A stretch of DNA of 26,424 nt from Thermoplasmata archaeon (GCA_021828085.1 JAKATE010000007.1:1-26424); one strand, 5' to 3'; shown: positions 15,998 to 24,441, counted from the first letter of the stretch. The notes: generated from the letters alone by a model not told the origin. Made by a program: numbers and translations.

Positions 15998-17221
15998 GGC
16001 GACCTGCGTCGCCTCGAGCCCCGCCTCCCGGGCTTCCGGCTTGGCCGGGAAGAAGCTCCCGTTGGCTCGGAGCTCCCCGAACTCCCAGCTCGCGCGCACG
16101 AGGAGCCGGTGGTACTTGCCCGGGTTGCGCTCCGCCGCGCGCTGAAGGTTGACCAGGACGGCGCGGGCGTTCCCCGCCACGTCGGGCACGACCACCCGGC
16201 GGTCCCGGATGGTGAGGAAGTTGCTCGCGTAGCAGAGCTGCTCGAGGGTGCTCAGCGGGATGAGGTCGAAACCATGGTCCCCCGTCAGGTACCGGTCGAG
16301 CCGCGTGCGCCGCCCGCGCAGGTAGCGGCCGGCCTCGTTGCGCCGGTAGACGTCCACCCGGGCGCCCTGGAGCATCTCCGGATAACCCACCGCGAGACCG
16401 GCGCCGGCGAAGTTGAGGTAGGTGTCCAGGTGCATGTTCACCATGGGGTCGGGGGAGTCGAGCAGCGGATGGCGCGGCTGGTGGACTACGCCGACCTCGG
16501 GGAAACCGATCCCCGAGGAGAGGATCTCCTGGACCGCGGCGGGGCTGGTCCGGTCGCCGGTGCCGAGGAGGGCGAAGTCGCCGGCCGGCAGGAAGTCCCC
16601 TCCCTCGAAGGTCCCCCGCCGGACGGAGAGGACCGGCTCCTCCCCCAGCGTGGCCCAGGCGAGGGCGGTGAGCTCGGTCTCCCTTCGCCGCTGCGGCTTG
16701 GCGGGCCGGGCGAGGATGATCCCCCGGTCCCCCACGGCCTGCTGGTCCCTCAGGAAGAACAGGTTGGTGAGCGGGACTCGCAGCGTGGTGAAGGGGAGGA
16801 CGCTCCGCGCCCCCTTCTTCCGGACCAGGGTGATGGAGGGGGAGAGGGTCAGGACCTCGAGCAGCTGGTCCCGGTCGAGGAGCGGGAGGTTGTCGGAGAA
16901 CTCGCGCCGGGCCCGGCGGGCGCCCGGGCCGAGGAACTGGACGGTCTGGACCGCGCGGCGCAAGAGCTCCTCGGAGAGCGAGGGGTCGCGTCCGGCCCCC
17001 TCGAGCAGGATCTCGTCGAGATAGCGAACCTCGACACCGAAGCCACGCCGAAGCGTTTCCACCAGTTCGTCGTGCTCCCGACGGGCTCGCGCGAGGGAGA
17101 AGACCCGCTCGTAGAGGGAGGAGTACGGCTCCAGCAGCCCGAAGAAGACCTCGAGGCCGGGGCGGCGGGCCACCACCCGGCGCAGGGGACCCCACTCGGC
17201 CCGGACCGATGCGCTCCCCAT
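15932..17221 (-). CDS. arcA: Arginine deiminase
   Basis: The enzyme hydrolyses L-arginine to citrulline and ammonia in the cytoplasm (EC 3.5.3.6). The 429-residue length is close to the family's 405-420. All five expected catalytic residues are in order: D159 in FFLRDQQ, E206 in FEGGDF, H264 and D266 in MHLDT, and the nucleophile C421 in GGAHCLTC near the C-terminus. In arginine-fermenting organisms the gene sits with ornithine carbamoyltransferase and carbamate kinase. Neither is present here, so the enzyme may serve arginine catabolism, acid resistance through ammonia, or citrulline supply. A CTATAA-like box at 17267-17273 lies about 50 nt upstream, and a bulged GC hairpin (17235-17267) lies between it and the start. 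Its 3' end overlaps the dehydrogenase gene on the other strand. Confidence 0.9.
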   Translation of the reverse strand: MGSASVRAEWGPLRRVVARRPGLEVFFGLLEPYSSLYERVFSLARARREHDELVETLRRGFGVEVRYLDEILLEGAGRDPSLSEELLRRAVQTVQFLGPGARRARREFSDNLPLLDRDQLLEVLTLSPSITLVRKKGARSVLPFTTLRVPLTNLFFLRDQQAVGDRGIILARPAKPQRRRETELTALAWATLGEEPVLSVRRGTFEGGDFLPAGDFALLGTGDRTSPAAVQEILSSGIGFPEVGVVHQPRHPLLDSPDPMVNMHLDTYLNFAGAGLAVGYPEMLQGARVDVYRRNEAGRYLRGRRTRLDRYLTGDHGFDLIPLSTLEQLCYASNFLTIRDRRVVVPDVAGNARAVLVNLQRAAERNPGKYHRLLVRASWEFGELRANGSFFPAKPEAREAGLEATQVALSNLTGAFGGAHCLTCALERG

Positions 17222-17234
17222 GCCTGTCCCTCGG

Positions 17235-17267
17235 GCCCCCCCGGGAGGGCGTCAGCGCCCGGGGGGC
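17235..17267. repeat. GC-rich hairpin between the ferredoxin and arginine deiminase genes
   Basis: GCCCCCC then GGG on the left pairs with CCC then GGGGGGC on the right, with one bulged C: about 10 bp around a roughly 12-nt loop. On the minus strand it follows the ferredoxin stop and lies in the likely 5' leader region of arginine deiminase. It could end the first transcript or affect translation of the second. Confidence 0.4.
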
Positions 17268-17303
17268 TATAACGCGGTCAGGCGGATCGAGGGCGCGGCC
17301 GTC

Positions 17304-17582
17304 TCACTTGTAGGTGGAGTGGTGGACGTTGTTCTCGTCGTCCACGATGGTGATGCACTCCCCCTCGCACTCGAAGAGGCAGGCCTCGCAGACGATGCAC
17401 TCGGGGCCGTTGATCACCTTGGACTTCTCGGCCCTGAAGTTGAACTTGGCGGCCACCGCCGGGTCATCCTCGACGCCCGGGAACTGGTCGCGCGGGACCA
17501 TCTCGAAGACCGTCACGGGGCACACGTCACGGCAGTGGGTGCAGCCAGTGCACTTGGTATGAGCGACTTCGACGGAGACCAC
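17304..17582 (-). CDS. 2[4Fe-4S] ferredoxin
   Basis: A 92-residue soluble electron carrier. Two cluster motifs are visible: CTGCTHCRDVCP (C-x2-C-x2-C-x3-C-P) near the N-terminus and CIVCEACLFEC (C-x2-C-x2-C-x3-C) near residue 62. An insert of about 40 residues separates them, longer than in minimal clostridial-type ferredoxins. Start is GTG, fixed by a strong Shine-Dalgarno (GAGGTGA) six bases upstream, unusual for this window. Partner enzymes are not encoded nearby. The arginine deiminase gene follows on the same strand after 82 nt, but no functional link is known. Confidence 0.92.
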   Translation of the reverse strand: MVSVEVAHTKCTGCTHCRDVCPVTVFEMVPRDQFPGVEDDPAVAAKFNFRAEKSKVINGPECIVCEACLFECEGECITIVDDENNVHHSTYK

Positions 17583-17588
17583 GTATGG

Positions 17589-17595
17589 TCACCTC
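17589..17595 (-). promoter_or_regulatory. Strong Shine-Dalgarno of the ferredoxin gene
   Basis: GAGGTGA on the minus strand lies six bases before the GTG start at 17582. It is the clearest ribosome-binding site in a window where most genes lack one, and it decides the start codon. An upstream TCAAATAG near 17621-17628 could be the TATA element. Confidence 0.75.
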
Positions 17596-17717
17596 TTTTG
17601 CGTACCGATAGGGAACCGCTATTTGAGCGGAGCGTAGCCCAAGGGGCGACGTGGGATGGGTTAGCATGAGGCTCGCCCCATCTCCCAGGGCGGGGAGGGC
17701 CCGTTCGCGGGACCCGC

Positions 17718-19598
17718 TCATCCTCCGGCGGCCCGCGCGGCCCGGCGTGCCTTGCGGCGGGCCCGCGCGTTGTCGATGGGCTGGGGACCCGCGGGCGTCG
17801 CCTCGCGGGGACGCGCAAGGGAGGCGGCCTCCCGGGGGATGCGCTCCTCCACCCGTCCCCCCACGAACCGGACGAGCAGCTCGAAGGCGAGCCGCCCCGG
17901 GTCGGTGAGCACCAGGCTCCCCCCGAGCGCCCGGGCGAGTTCACGGGCGGCCCGCTCATAGGCCGGGTCGTTGGAGCGCAGGAGGACGATCGTGGAGGCG
18001 AGGGGAGAGACCCGGCGGAGCTCCCGGGCACGGGAGAGCGCATAGGCCTCTGCCCGGTCCAATTGCCCGCTGAGCACGCGCCCGTCCTCCGCGCTGTACG
18101 CCTCCGGGAGACCGTCGGTGAGGAGATAGAGCTCCTTGCGGCTGGCGCGCGAGCCCGCGAGCAGGCTGTGGGCGACGTGGAGCGCCTCCCCCGTGTTGGT
18201 GAACGCCCCCGGCGAGGCCTCCCACAGGCTCACCAGGTCCCGGACCCGGACCTCGTTGTCGAAGGTGGCCACGTCGATGGTCGCGTCCGGATAGCGACGG
18301 TGGATGGCCATGTAGAGGGCGAGGAAGGCCTTCTTGGCCGCGGCGAGTTTTCCCCCCTCGCTCATCGAGCCGGAGGTGTCGAGCAGGAGCACCGCGTGCA
18401 GGCTCTCCGCCCGCACCTCCCGGTAGACGTAACTGGACTGCTCGTCGAGGTGCCGGGAACCCCGTAGGCGGCTCTCCACGAGCGAGCTCACCAGATCGAG
18501 GCGGGCGATCTCGTCGGACTGACGGAGCCGGCCCTTCTCGTAGAGGCCCGTGGAGGCCGCCCCCTGGAGGGACATCCTCAGGTCGTCGGGCAGGGACTTC
18601 GACTCGTCCTCGAGGACGAGCCGGGCGAAGCGTTCCACCAGGCCATAGGTGACCGCGAGCTGTCCGGAGCGCTCCCGGACCAGACCCCGCTCGGCGAGCT
18701 CCGAGCGCAGGCGCGCCTCGACCCCCTGGCGGACCTCCTCGTCCATCCTCCGCTCGGCGCGCTCGCGCGCCATCTGGGCCTCGGTCCGGAGGGCCTCCTG
18801 GGCCCGCCGCTGCTCCGGGGCCAGCTGTTTCATCGCCGCGTCCGTCTCGGCGCGCGTCTTCTCCAGGGCCCGCTCCGCCGAGCGCGCGAGGGCCGCGCGC
18901 TGGGCCTCGGAGAGGCTCCCCACCAGGGCCTCGGCGGAGTCGGGGGTGAGCACCCGGCCGAGCTCGCTGATCCGTCCCAGGGCCAGCGTCCGTCCCTTCG
19001 GGCCCGTGCGAGGGGGGGCGGGGGCCTTCGACCCCCGACGGAAGAGCCGGGCCAGCCGGGCGAACAGCGCGCGGAAGAAAGCGACGATCCGGGCCCAGAG
19101 GGACCTTCGCTCCGGCTCGGAGGCCGAGCGGAAAGCCTCGTCGGGGAGGATCAGCGCCTGTCGGACGGCCCCGAACAGGGCGGAGTCCAGGAGGAGGTCC
19201 CGCGGATCGAGGGCCCGTGCCCGAGCGCGCGCCCGGTCAAGGTCGGAGAGTTCTCCCGAGAGCGTGGTACGCCTCTGGACGAACCGGGCATCGAGGGCGA
19301 GCTCCCGGGAACGGTATTCGTCGAGGACGCGGTGCGTCTGCCGGGTGATCTGTCGGCGGAGACGCTCCCGCAGGGAGGCGAGGCGCTCCGCGAGGCGCCC
19401 CCCGCGCTTCTCCTCCTCGCGCAGGAGCTCCTGGGCCCCCGCGACGCCGCTCTCCGCCAGGCGGCGGACCAATTCCCGGGAGGGGAGGACGGTGGTGAGC
19501 TCCTCGTCGATGAGCTCATCGCTCAAGTCCTCGCAGGAGGGCAGGCAGATGGCGCCGGCCGCCCCGGGGATGTCCTCAGGGACGCTCGTCTTCGGCAC
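17718..19598 (-). CDS. VWA-domain protein, partner of the adjacent AAA ATPase
   Basis: This 626-residue protein has a C-terminal von Willebrand A domain (about 398-580) with a complete metal-binding MIDAS site: D407, S409 and S411 in LLLDTSGSMS, T467 in FTNTG, D495 in YLLTDG. The N-terminal 390 residues are charged and mostly helical, with coiled-coil-like Arg/Glu/Ala stretches (about 55-130 and 228-305). Between them a very basic amphipathic segment (about 166-190, ARIVAFFRALFARLARLF) could touch membranes or nucleic acid. Start is GTG and overlaps the ATPase gene by 23 bp. Pairs of MoxR/Mg-chelatase-like ATPases and VWA proteins act as chaperones or metal-insertion machines. The client here is unknown. 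Confidence 0.85.
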   Translation of the reverse strand: MPKTSVPEDIPGAAGAICLPSCEDLSDELIDEELTTVLPSRELVRRLAESGVAGAQELLREEEKRGGRLAERLASLRERLRRQITRQTHRVLDEYRSRELALDARFVQRRTTLSGELSDLDRARARARALDPRDLLLDSALFGAVRQALILPDEAFRSASEPERRSLWARIVAFFRALFARLARLFRRGSKAPAPPRTGPKGRTLALGRISELGRVLTPDSAEALVGSLSEAQRAALARSAERALEKTRAETDAAMKQLAPEQRRAQEALRTEAQMARERAERRMDEEVRQGVEARLRSELAERGLVRERSGQLAVTYGLVERFARLVLEDESKSLPDDLRMSLQGAASTGLYEKGRLRQSDEIARLDLVSSLVESRLRGSRHLDEQSSYVYREVRAESLHAVLLLDTSGSMSEGGKLAAAKKAFLALYMAIHRRYPDATIDVATFDNEVRVRDLVSLWEASPGAFTNTGEALHVAHSLLAGSRASRKELYLLTDGLPEAYSAEDGRVLSGQLDRAEAYALSRARELRRVSPLASTIVLLRSNDPAYERAARELARALGGSLVLTDPGRLAFELLVRFVGGRVEERIPREAASLARPREATPAGPQPIDNARARRKARRAARAAGG

Positions 19599-21126
19599 CC
19601 TCGCTCTCGCACTGGAAGAGGGAGAAGCGGTCCATCAGCGAGAACTCCTCCGTGGCGGCAGCAAGAGGGCTCACCGCGGAGGGGCGGGGCTCGCGCTCGC
19701 CGACCCAGGCGGCGAAGGCGCTGAAGCGCGGGAAGAGCCCCTCGCCGGCTCGGACGCGCTGGACCAGGTTCACGTCGCGGACCAGGCGGCGCCCCTCGGA
19801 GACGAGCGCCTCGCCCTCCGGGGCCTTGGCCCCGAGCTTCTCGTTGAAGTAGCGGCACCAGTACAGGGTGGCCGAGCGCTTGAGCGCCGGCTCGACGTTC
19901 TGCTCGATGAACTGCTGGACCAGCGAGCTGTTCTGCTCGAAGGAGTCGCCGCTGCGCGCACGGATGCGCCCCCGCATCCCGTGCAGGAGCCCCGCCCTTA
20001 GGTCCTGGTCGGTGGGGACCGGGTGCCCGCGCAGACGGGCGAACGCCTCCGTCCGGAAGGCGACGTCGATGAGCGTCCGGTTGCTCCCCACCTCGCCCAC
20101 ATCCGGGTTCTCGTCCGACATGCGCTCCCGCCAGAGCTCCAGCACCCGGACGCCGGAGTCGAGGAGGATCTCGGGAAGGTACATCTCCGGCGGGGTCGGC
20201 CGGGCCATCTCGACAATCCGGCGGTTGCGCCGGTGCACCCGGTTGAACTCCACGTGCACGCTGGTGAGACGGTCGGAGAGCGGGTCGTTGATGTTGTCCA
20301 GGTCCGAGAGGTTGGAGGTGCACACCGCGACGAAATGGGCCGGGAAGGTCTCCCGGGACTTCGCCGGGGTGACGCTCCCCTCCTGCAGGGCCTGGAGGAG
20401 GACGTTCTGCGTCCCCAGGGGGAGCTTCCCGATCTCGTCTACCATGAGCATCCCCTGGTTGGCCTGCAGGAGCTTTCCCGGCTCGAGGACGAGCGGGCTC
20501 ATGGGGTCTCCCACCTCTTCAAGTCGGAGCAGGTTGAGGTTGCCCGTGAGATGGTCCGGGAAGACCTCCGACGAGCCCTGCACCCGGGAGAAGCCGAACC
20601 CCTCCCTCAGGGAGTGGCGGCGGACCGGGACCTTCGCCGGATCGACAAGGTGGGGGTCGAAGCCTTCCGGGGTCCCGTCCGCGGAGAAGCGCCGGACGCA
20701 CGTGGGGCAGGGAGGGACGTCCTCGGCCACGTGGGGGTCCAGAAGGCTCGCCGGAGAATCCAGGACCGGGCAACCGTCGACGATCCAGACCTGCTTCGGG
20801 AAGAGGCCCCAGAGCTCCTTCGCGAGGTTGGTCTTGCCGCTGCCGGAAGGCCCGAAGAACAGGGTGTGGGCCCCGGAGAAGAGCGCGGCCACCGTATCCT
20901 CGTAGGTCTCCAAGGGGAGGAGGGTGTGCGGGAAGAGCGCGGCCACGGACTCCTCCCGGTTCAGCCCCTTGGAACGAAGGGCCTCGAGGAGCGACTCCAG
21001 ATGCCGACGGAAGCGTTCCCCGGGAGGGGCGTACGCCAGCGCCTCGGGCGGAGCCTGGTTCGCCGGCGTTCCCTGACCGCTGCCGGCCGGGAAGGTTCGT
21101 GTCGGGCTTGCGCTCGAGGAGGGCAT
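19576..21126 (-). CDS. AAA ATPase of the MoxR/Mg-chelatase-subunit-I type
   Basis: At 516 residues it has Walker A GPSGSGKT (92-99), Walker B MLMVDEI (D230, E231), a sensor Asn in CTSNLSDL (N272), and a likely arginine finger in DPLSDRL (R286). An insertion after strand 2 (about 117-200) contains CPTC (C140, C143) plus C119, perhaps a small metal site, and is longer than in typical MoxR proteins. GKLLQANQGMLMVDEI, just before and through Walker B, resembles the BchI/MoxR branch. The ATG at 21126 is preferred over the longer frame opening at 21270 because a TATA box lies 27 nt before it. The gene overlaps the VWA gene, so both are likely made together and form one ATP-driven complex. Confidence 0.87.
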   Translation of the reverse strand: MPSSSASPTRTFPAGSGQGTPANQAPPEALAYAPPGERFRRHLESLLEALRSKGLNREESVAALFPHTLLPLETYEDTVAALFSGAHTLFFGPSGSGKTNLAKELWGLFPKQVWIVDGCPVLDSPASLLDPHVAEDVPPCPTCVRRFSADGTPEGFDPHLVDPAKVPVRRHSLREGFGFSRVQGSSEVFPDHLTGNLNLLRLEEVGDPMSPLVLEPGKLLQANQGMLMVDEIGKLPLGTQNVLLQALQEGSVTPAKSRETFPAHFVAVCTSNLSDLDNINDPLSDRLTSVHVEFNRVHRRNRRIVEMARPTPPEMYLPEILLDSGVRVLELWRERMSDENPDVGEVGSNRTLIDVAFRTEAFARLRGHPVPTDQDLRAGLLHGMRGRIRARSGDSFEQNSSLVQQFIEQNVEPALKRSATLYWCRYFNEKLGAKAPEGEALVSEGRRLVRDVNLVQRVRAGEGLFPRFSAFAAWVGEREPRPSAVSPLAAATEEFSLMDRFSLFQCESEGAEDERP

Positions 21127-21149
21127 GCTCGGATGGAGAGGGGGGACCT

Positions 21150-21157
21150 CATAAATC
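21150..21157 (-). promoter_or_regulatory. TATA box of the AAA/VWA operon
   Basis: GATTTATG on the minus strand is centred 27 nt before the ATG at 21126, the canonical distance for a leaderless archaeal transcript. It is the best-placed promoter in the window. Confidence 0.6.
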
Positions 21158-21331
21158 TGCACCGCCCGCAGAAGTGCCGCGACGCAAGACCGTCCGGAGG
21201 GTCCGTTCCCGCGGGGAACGCCAGGGGGTGACTCTCCACGGGAGGGGGGAGAGGCGGTTCTTCCGGCCATCGGGGGGATTGCCTCCCCGCGGGTTCAAGG
21301 AGGGGCGGGGCTGGCTCGGCAGGGGAGCGGG

Positions 21332-23512
21332 TCAGCCCGGAGGCTCGACCCCCTCCTTTGGAGGGGAGACTCGCCGGCGCCGCAGCGCAAGTAGGACCGC
21401 GATGACGGCCAGAGCGGCGACAAGGGCCCCGAGGAGCAGCTCGTCCAACGGGAGGCCCAGCCAGAGAGGCTCGGAGGGACCGGACGCCTTCGGACCGGTA
21501 GACGTGGGGGCGGTGACTCGGATCGTGAGGGAACTGGAGCTGGAGCGCCCGGAAAGGGTGGCGTTCGCACTGACCACCACGGGGCCGCTCTCGGAGCCCG
21601 CGGTGAAGACCACGTTCGCCCCGGTGGACACGGAGAGGGTTCCCAGGGAGTCGTTCAGGCTCCAGTGGACGACCACGTCCGAAGGACAGGCGCCCTCCGT
21701 GCAGACCGGCAGGGCTGCGAGCGCGTCGGTCCCGCCCGGGGCCAGCTGCTCCGTTCCGGCGCTCAGCTCCACCGCCAGAAGCTCTGGAGGCGGGAGCGCA
21801 GAGGAGGTCACGGAGACCCGGGCCGGAGAGGAGGTCAGGACCGAGCCGCCCAGGCTGGCGCTGACCGTCAACGAGTCGTTCCCGGGCAGGCTCCCCGCCG
21901 TGAAGCCCACCTCCGGCCCGGAGGAGCCGTTCAAGCTACCGGTAGGGCCGGAAAGCTGCCAGGCGTACGCGACGCCCGCTGGACAGCCTCCGTTTGAGCA
22001 GGTGACCTCCGCCAGGAAGGACTGGGTCCCCCCCACGGGCAGCTCCACGGTGCCGGGGACGACCACCACGGCAAGGAGGGCCGGGGGCGGGGCCCCGAAC
22101 GGAATCTCGATCCGCGCGGGGCCCCCCTCGACGATCCGCGGGCCCAGCGTGACATTGACGAAGACGGAGTCGTTGCCGGCGAGGTCCCCGGCCGTGAAGG
22201 TGACGCTCGCGCTACTGGAGGAGTTGAGCGTCCCCTGGGAGGAGGTGAGGGTCCAGTCATAGCGGGCTCCCGAGGGGCAGGGGCCTCCGGAACAGGAGAG
22301 TGCGGTGCCCAGCTCGACCGAGCTGCCAGGGGAAAGGGTGGCGAAGGGGGGGGAGATCGCGACTCCCGAGAGTGCGGGAGGAAGGGCACTCGTGGAGATG
22401 ATGCTCACGTTGTCCGAGAGGATGTTCCCGACGTAGAGGTTGTCGTTCACCGGATCGAAGACCACGGGGAAAGGGGCCTGGCCCACCCGGAGGGTGGCGA
22501 AGGCCGACCCGTTCGCCGGGTTGACCACCGTGACGTTCCCGGAGTCCTGGTCAGTGACGTACAGGTACCCGTCCACCGGGTCGTAGGCCACTCCGCCGGG
22601 TCCGCTCCCCACCGGGATCGAGCCGATGAGCGAGTCGTGGGAGGCATTGACGATGGAGAGCGTATCGTTGGAGGTGTCCGCTACGTAGATGTCCCCGTCC
22701 GCGGGGTCCAAGGCCATCCCCTCCGGGAAGGACGTGCCGTACGGGCTGGAGGGGGGGAGCGCGATCCGCGCCACCGGCTTCTGGGTCGTCGGGTCCACCA
22801 CAGAGAGATTGTCCGTCTGCGCCTCGGAAATGAAGACCTGGTCGACGGTGGGGTCGTAGAGCACTCCGAAGGCCCCCACCGCCGCGCCGAAGTTGATGGA
22901 GCTCACGTTCGCGTCCGTGGAGCCGTCGATGACGGTGGAGTTGTTCCCCCCACTGTCCGCCACGTAGAGGTTGCCGGACCGGGAATCCAGGGCGATCCCC
23001 TCCGGGGTCGACCCTACCGGCACGGAGGCGAGGTAGCCCAGCGGGGAGGTGGAGATCACGGCGAGCGCATTGGCGTAGGATTCGGTGACGAAGATCCGGC
23101 CGTTGGAAGGATCGAGGGCCTCGGCGAAAGGCTGGGCCATAGGGGTCCGCAGGGGTACCTGCGCGACCACGCTCTCGTTCGCCGGGTCCACCACCGTGAC
23201 CGCGTCCCCGTACACCTCTCCGACGAACAGGTCCCCGTTGGAAGGATCCCAGAGGAGGGCCTGGGGGCCGGGGAGGTTGGGGATCGACCCGTTCACCTGT
23301 CCCGGGCCGGGGGAGGTGAGGGGGCGTGAGGAGGTGAGGGGATAGGGAGGGCGAGGAGCGATCGGGCCCGCGTGAGTGCTCTCTGCGGAAGGAGTTGGGA
23401 CCGGCCCCCGTTGGACTCCCGCGGGGAGCCCGATCCCCAGAAGGAGGAGAAGCACCGCCAGGGTGGCCCACGACCCCACGCTCGAGAGGGAGGCTCTCCT
23501 TTGGCCGACCAC
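21332..23512 (-). CDS. Membrane-anchored surface protein with YVTN beta-propeller and three Ig-like repeats
   Basis: This 726-residue protein has an N-terminal signal helix (about 14-30). About residues 80-380 are YVTN-type propeller repeats, each with a unit like GNLYVADSGGN or GYLYVTDQDSG followed by VVDP/VVNPANG. Three Ig-like repeats of about 90 residues follow (about 385-475, 480-570, 575-665). Each begins PPxLxxV and carries a Cys pair in CxxxxCP, probably a disulfide, and two end FTAGxLxGNDS. A C-terminal membrane helix (about 690-708) is followed by RRRR and a short tail, so the bulk is outside the cell. Many NxS/T sequons fit glycosylation. It is probably an adhesion or S-layer-associated protein; the ligand is unknown. 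GTG start; a CAAAAAT box lies about 30 nt upstream. Confidence 0.87.
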   Translation of the reverse strand: MVGQRRASLSSVGSWATLAVLLLLLGIGLPAGVQRGPVPTPSAESTHAGPIAPRPPYPLTSSRPLTSPGPGQVNGSIPNLPGPQALLWDPSNGDLFVGEVYGDAVTVVDPANESVVAQVPLRTPMAQPFAEALDPSNGRIFVTESYANALAVISTSPLGYLASVPVGSTPEGIALDSRSGNLYVADSGGNNSTVIDGSTDANVSSINFGAAVGAFGVLYDPTVDQVFISEAQTDNLSVVDPTTQKPVARIALPPSSPYGTSFPEGMALDPADGDIYVADTSNDTLSIVNASHDSLIGSIPVGSGPGGVAYDPVDGYLYVTDQDSGNVTVVNPANGSAFATLRVGQAPFPVVFDPVNDNLYVGNILSDNVSIISTSALPPALSGVAISPPFATLSPGSSVELGTALSCSGGPCPSGARYDWTLTSSQGTLNSSSSASVTFTAGDLAGNDSVFVNVTLGPRIVEGGPARIEIPFGAPPPALLAVVVVPGTVELPVGGTQSFLAEVTCSNGGCPAGVAYAWQLSGPTGSLNGSSGPEVGFTAGSLPGNDSLTVSASLGGSVLTSSPARVSVTSSALPPPELLAVELSAGTEQLAPGGTDALAALPVCTEGACPSDVVVHWSLNDSLGTLSVSTGANVVFTAGSESGPVVVSANATLSGRSSSSSLTIRVTAPTSTGPKASGPSEPLWLGLPLDELLLGALVAALAVIAVLLALRRRRVSPPKEGVEPPG

Positions 23513-23538
23513 AGCCCAAGATAGTTCCCGCTCCCGGG

Positions 23539-23545
23539 ATTTTTG
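23539..23545 (-). promoter_or_regulatory. TATA-like box of the YVTN surface protein gene
   Basis: CAAAAAT on the minus strand lies about 30 nt before the GTG start at 23512. It is the only A/T-rich run in the upstream region and fits a near-leaderless start. Confidence 0.4.
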
Positions 23546-23630
23546 TCTGTCGGTCCCGGGCCGAGAGGGCGGGGCGACCCGCGCCCGGGCGCACCTCCAA
23601 CCTGCCGCCTCCTCCCGGGAGGTCCACCAA

Positions 23631-23639
23631 CCATTAAGT
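23631..23639 (+). promoter_or_regulatory. TATA box of the eS1 gene
   Basis: CCATTAAGT lies about 41 nt before the ATG at 23677 and predicts a leader near 14 nt. AGGA just before the start could be a weak ribosome-binding site. Confidence 0.5.
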
Positions 23640-23676
23640 AGGGCGACCCGCTCGCGGCCCGTCCCTTCAGGAATCG

Positions 23677-24441
23677 ATGGCGGCTCCAGGGTCCACGGTC
23701 AAAGGCTCCGAGAAGAAGAAGGCCCAACCCACGGGGCGCTCGGTCAAGGACAAGTGGCGTTCCAAGGTCTGGGTGAAGCTCCGGGCCCCGGGGCTCTTTC
23801 AGGGCCTCGAGCTGGGGGAGACGCTCGCCACGGAGCCCACGACGCTGGTGGGCCGGACGCTAGAGGTCACCCAGTCGGACCTGGGGGGAATGGGGGACCC
23901 GAGCAAGGCCCACGTCAAGCTCCGTTTCCGGATCTCTTCCGTGAATGCCGACGCCCGCGTGGCCGAGACCCGGTACATCGGCCATCTCCTGACCTCGGAC
24001 TACATCCGGCGCCTCGCGCGGCGCAAGCGCTCGAAGATCGACCTCTCCTTCCACGTGGTGAGCAAGGACGGGGTGGAGATGGTCTTGAAGCCGCTCGCCG
24101 TGAGCGAGCACCGGCTCCAGGCCAAGCTCCAGGGAAAGCTCCGGGCGAGGCTCAAGGAGGTGCTGGTGAAGGCGGCCCTGGAGAGGACGGCGGGAGAGCT
24201 CGTCCGGGACCTGCTCAATGGGGACCTCTCCAAGGTCATCTCCCAGGGGGTCCACGACCTCTATCCTCTCAAGAAGGTCGAGATCCGGGCCAGCGAGGTC
24301 CTCGGGCCGATGCCGGAGAGCACCCCAGCGGTCCCCTCCGGACCGGAACCGCCGGTTCCCTCGGCACCCCTCGTCGAACCCGCGGCCTCGGCGCCGGCGG
24401 CCGCCCTGACGCCGGCCACGTCGGCTCCTCCTGCGGCGTGA
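23677..24441 (+). CDS. rps3ae: Small-subunit ribosomal protein eS1 (S3Ae)
   Basis: This 254-residue protein matches the archaeal/eukaryotic S3Ae family. Recognisable parts are the basic N-terminus ending KDKWRSKVWV, the core GRTLEVTQSDL, the segment RIAxT-like RVAETRYIGHLLTSDYIRRL, the basic RRKRSKIDL, and the C-terminal LYPLKKVEIRASEVL. eS1 binds 18S/16S-type rRNA on the small-subunit platform near the mRNA exit and has no bacterial counterpart, so it is the strongest taxonomic marker here. After about residue 210 comes a Pro/Ala/Ser-rich, low-complexity tail of about 43 residues, not typical of short archaeal versions. The gene stands alone, 148 nt before tRNA-Met. Confidence 0.95.
   Translation: MAAPGSTVKGSEKKKAQPTGRSVKDKWRSKVWVKLRAPGLFQGLELGETLATEPTTLVGRTLEVTQSDLGGMGDPSKAHVKLRFRISSVNADARVAETRYIGHLLTSDYIRRLARRKRSKIDLSFHVVSKDGVEMVLKPLAVSEHRLQAKLQGKLRARLKEVLVKAALERTAGELVRDLLNGDLSKVISQGVHDLYPLKKVEIRASEVLGPMPESTPAVPSGPEPPVPSAPLVEPAASAPAAALTPATSAPPAA

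Noticed and set aside
16109..17272. A 387-codon plus-strand frame opposite arginine deiminase
   Set aside because: Shadow of the deiminase gene, with Gly/Glu/Val-rich low-complexity sequence and no recognisable family.
22551..23630. Long minus-strand frame beside the YVTN gene
   Set aside because: It is a frame-shifted reading of the propeller gene, with Arg/Pro/Gly-rich sequence and no repeats.
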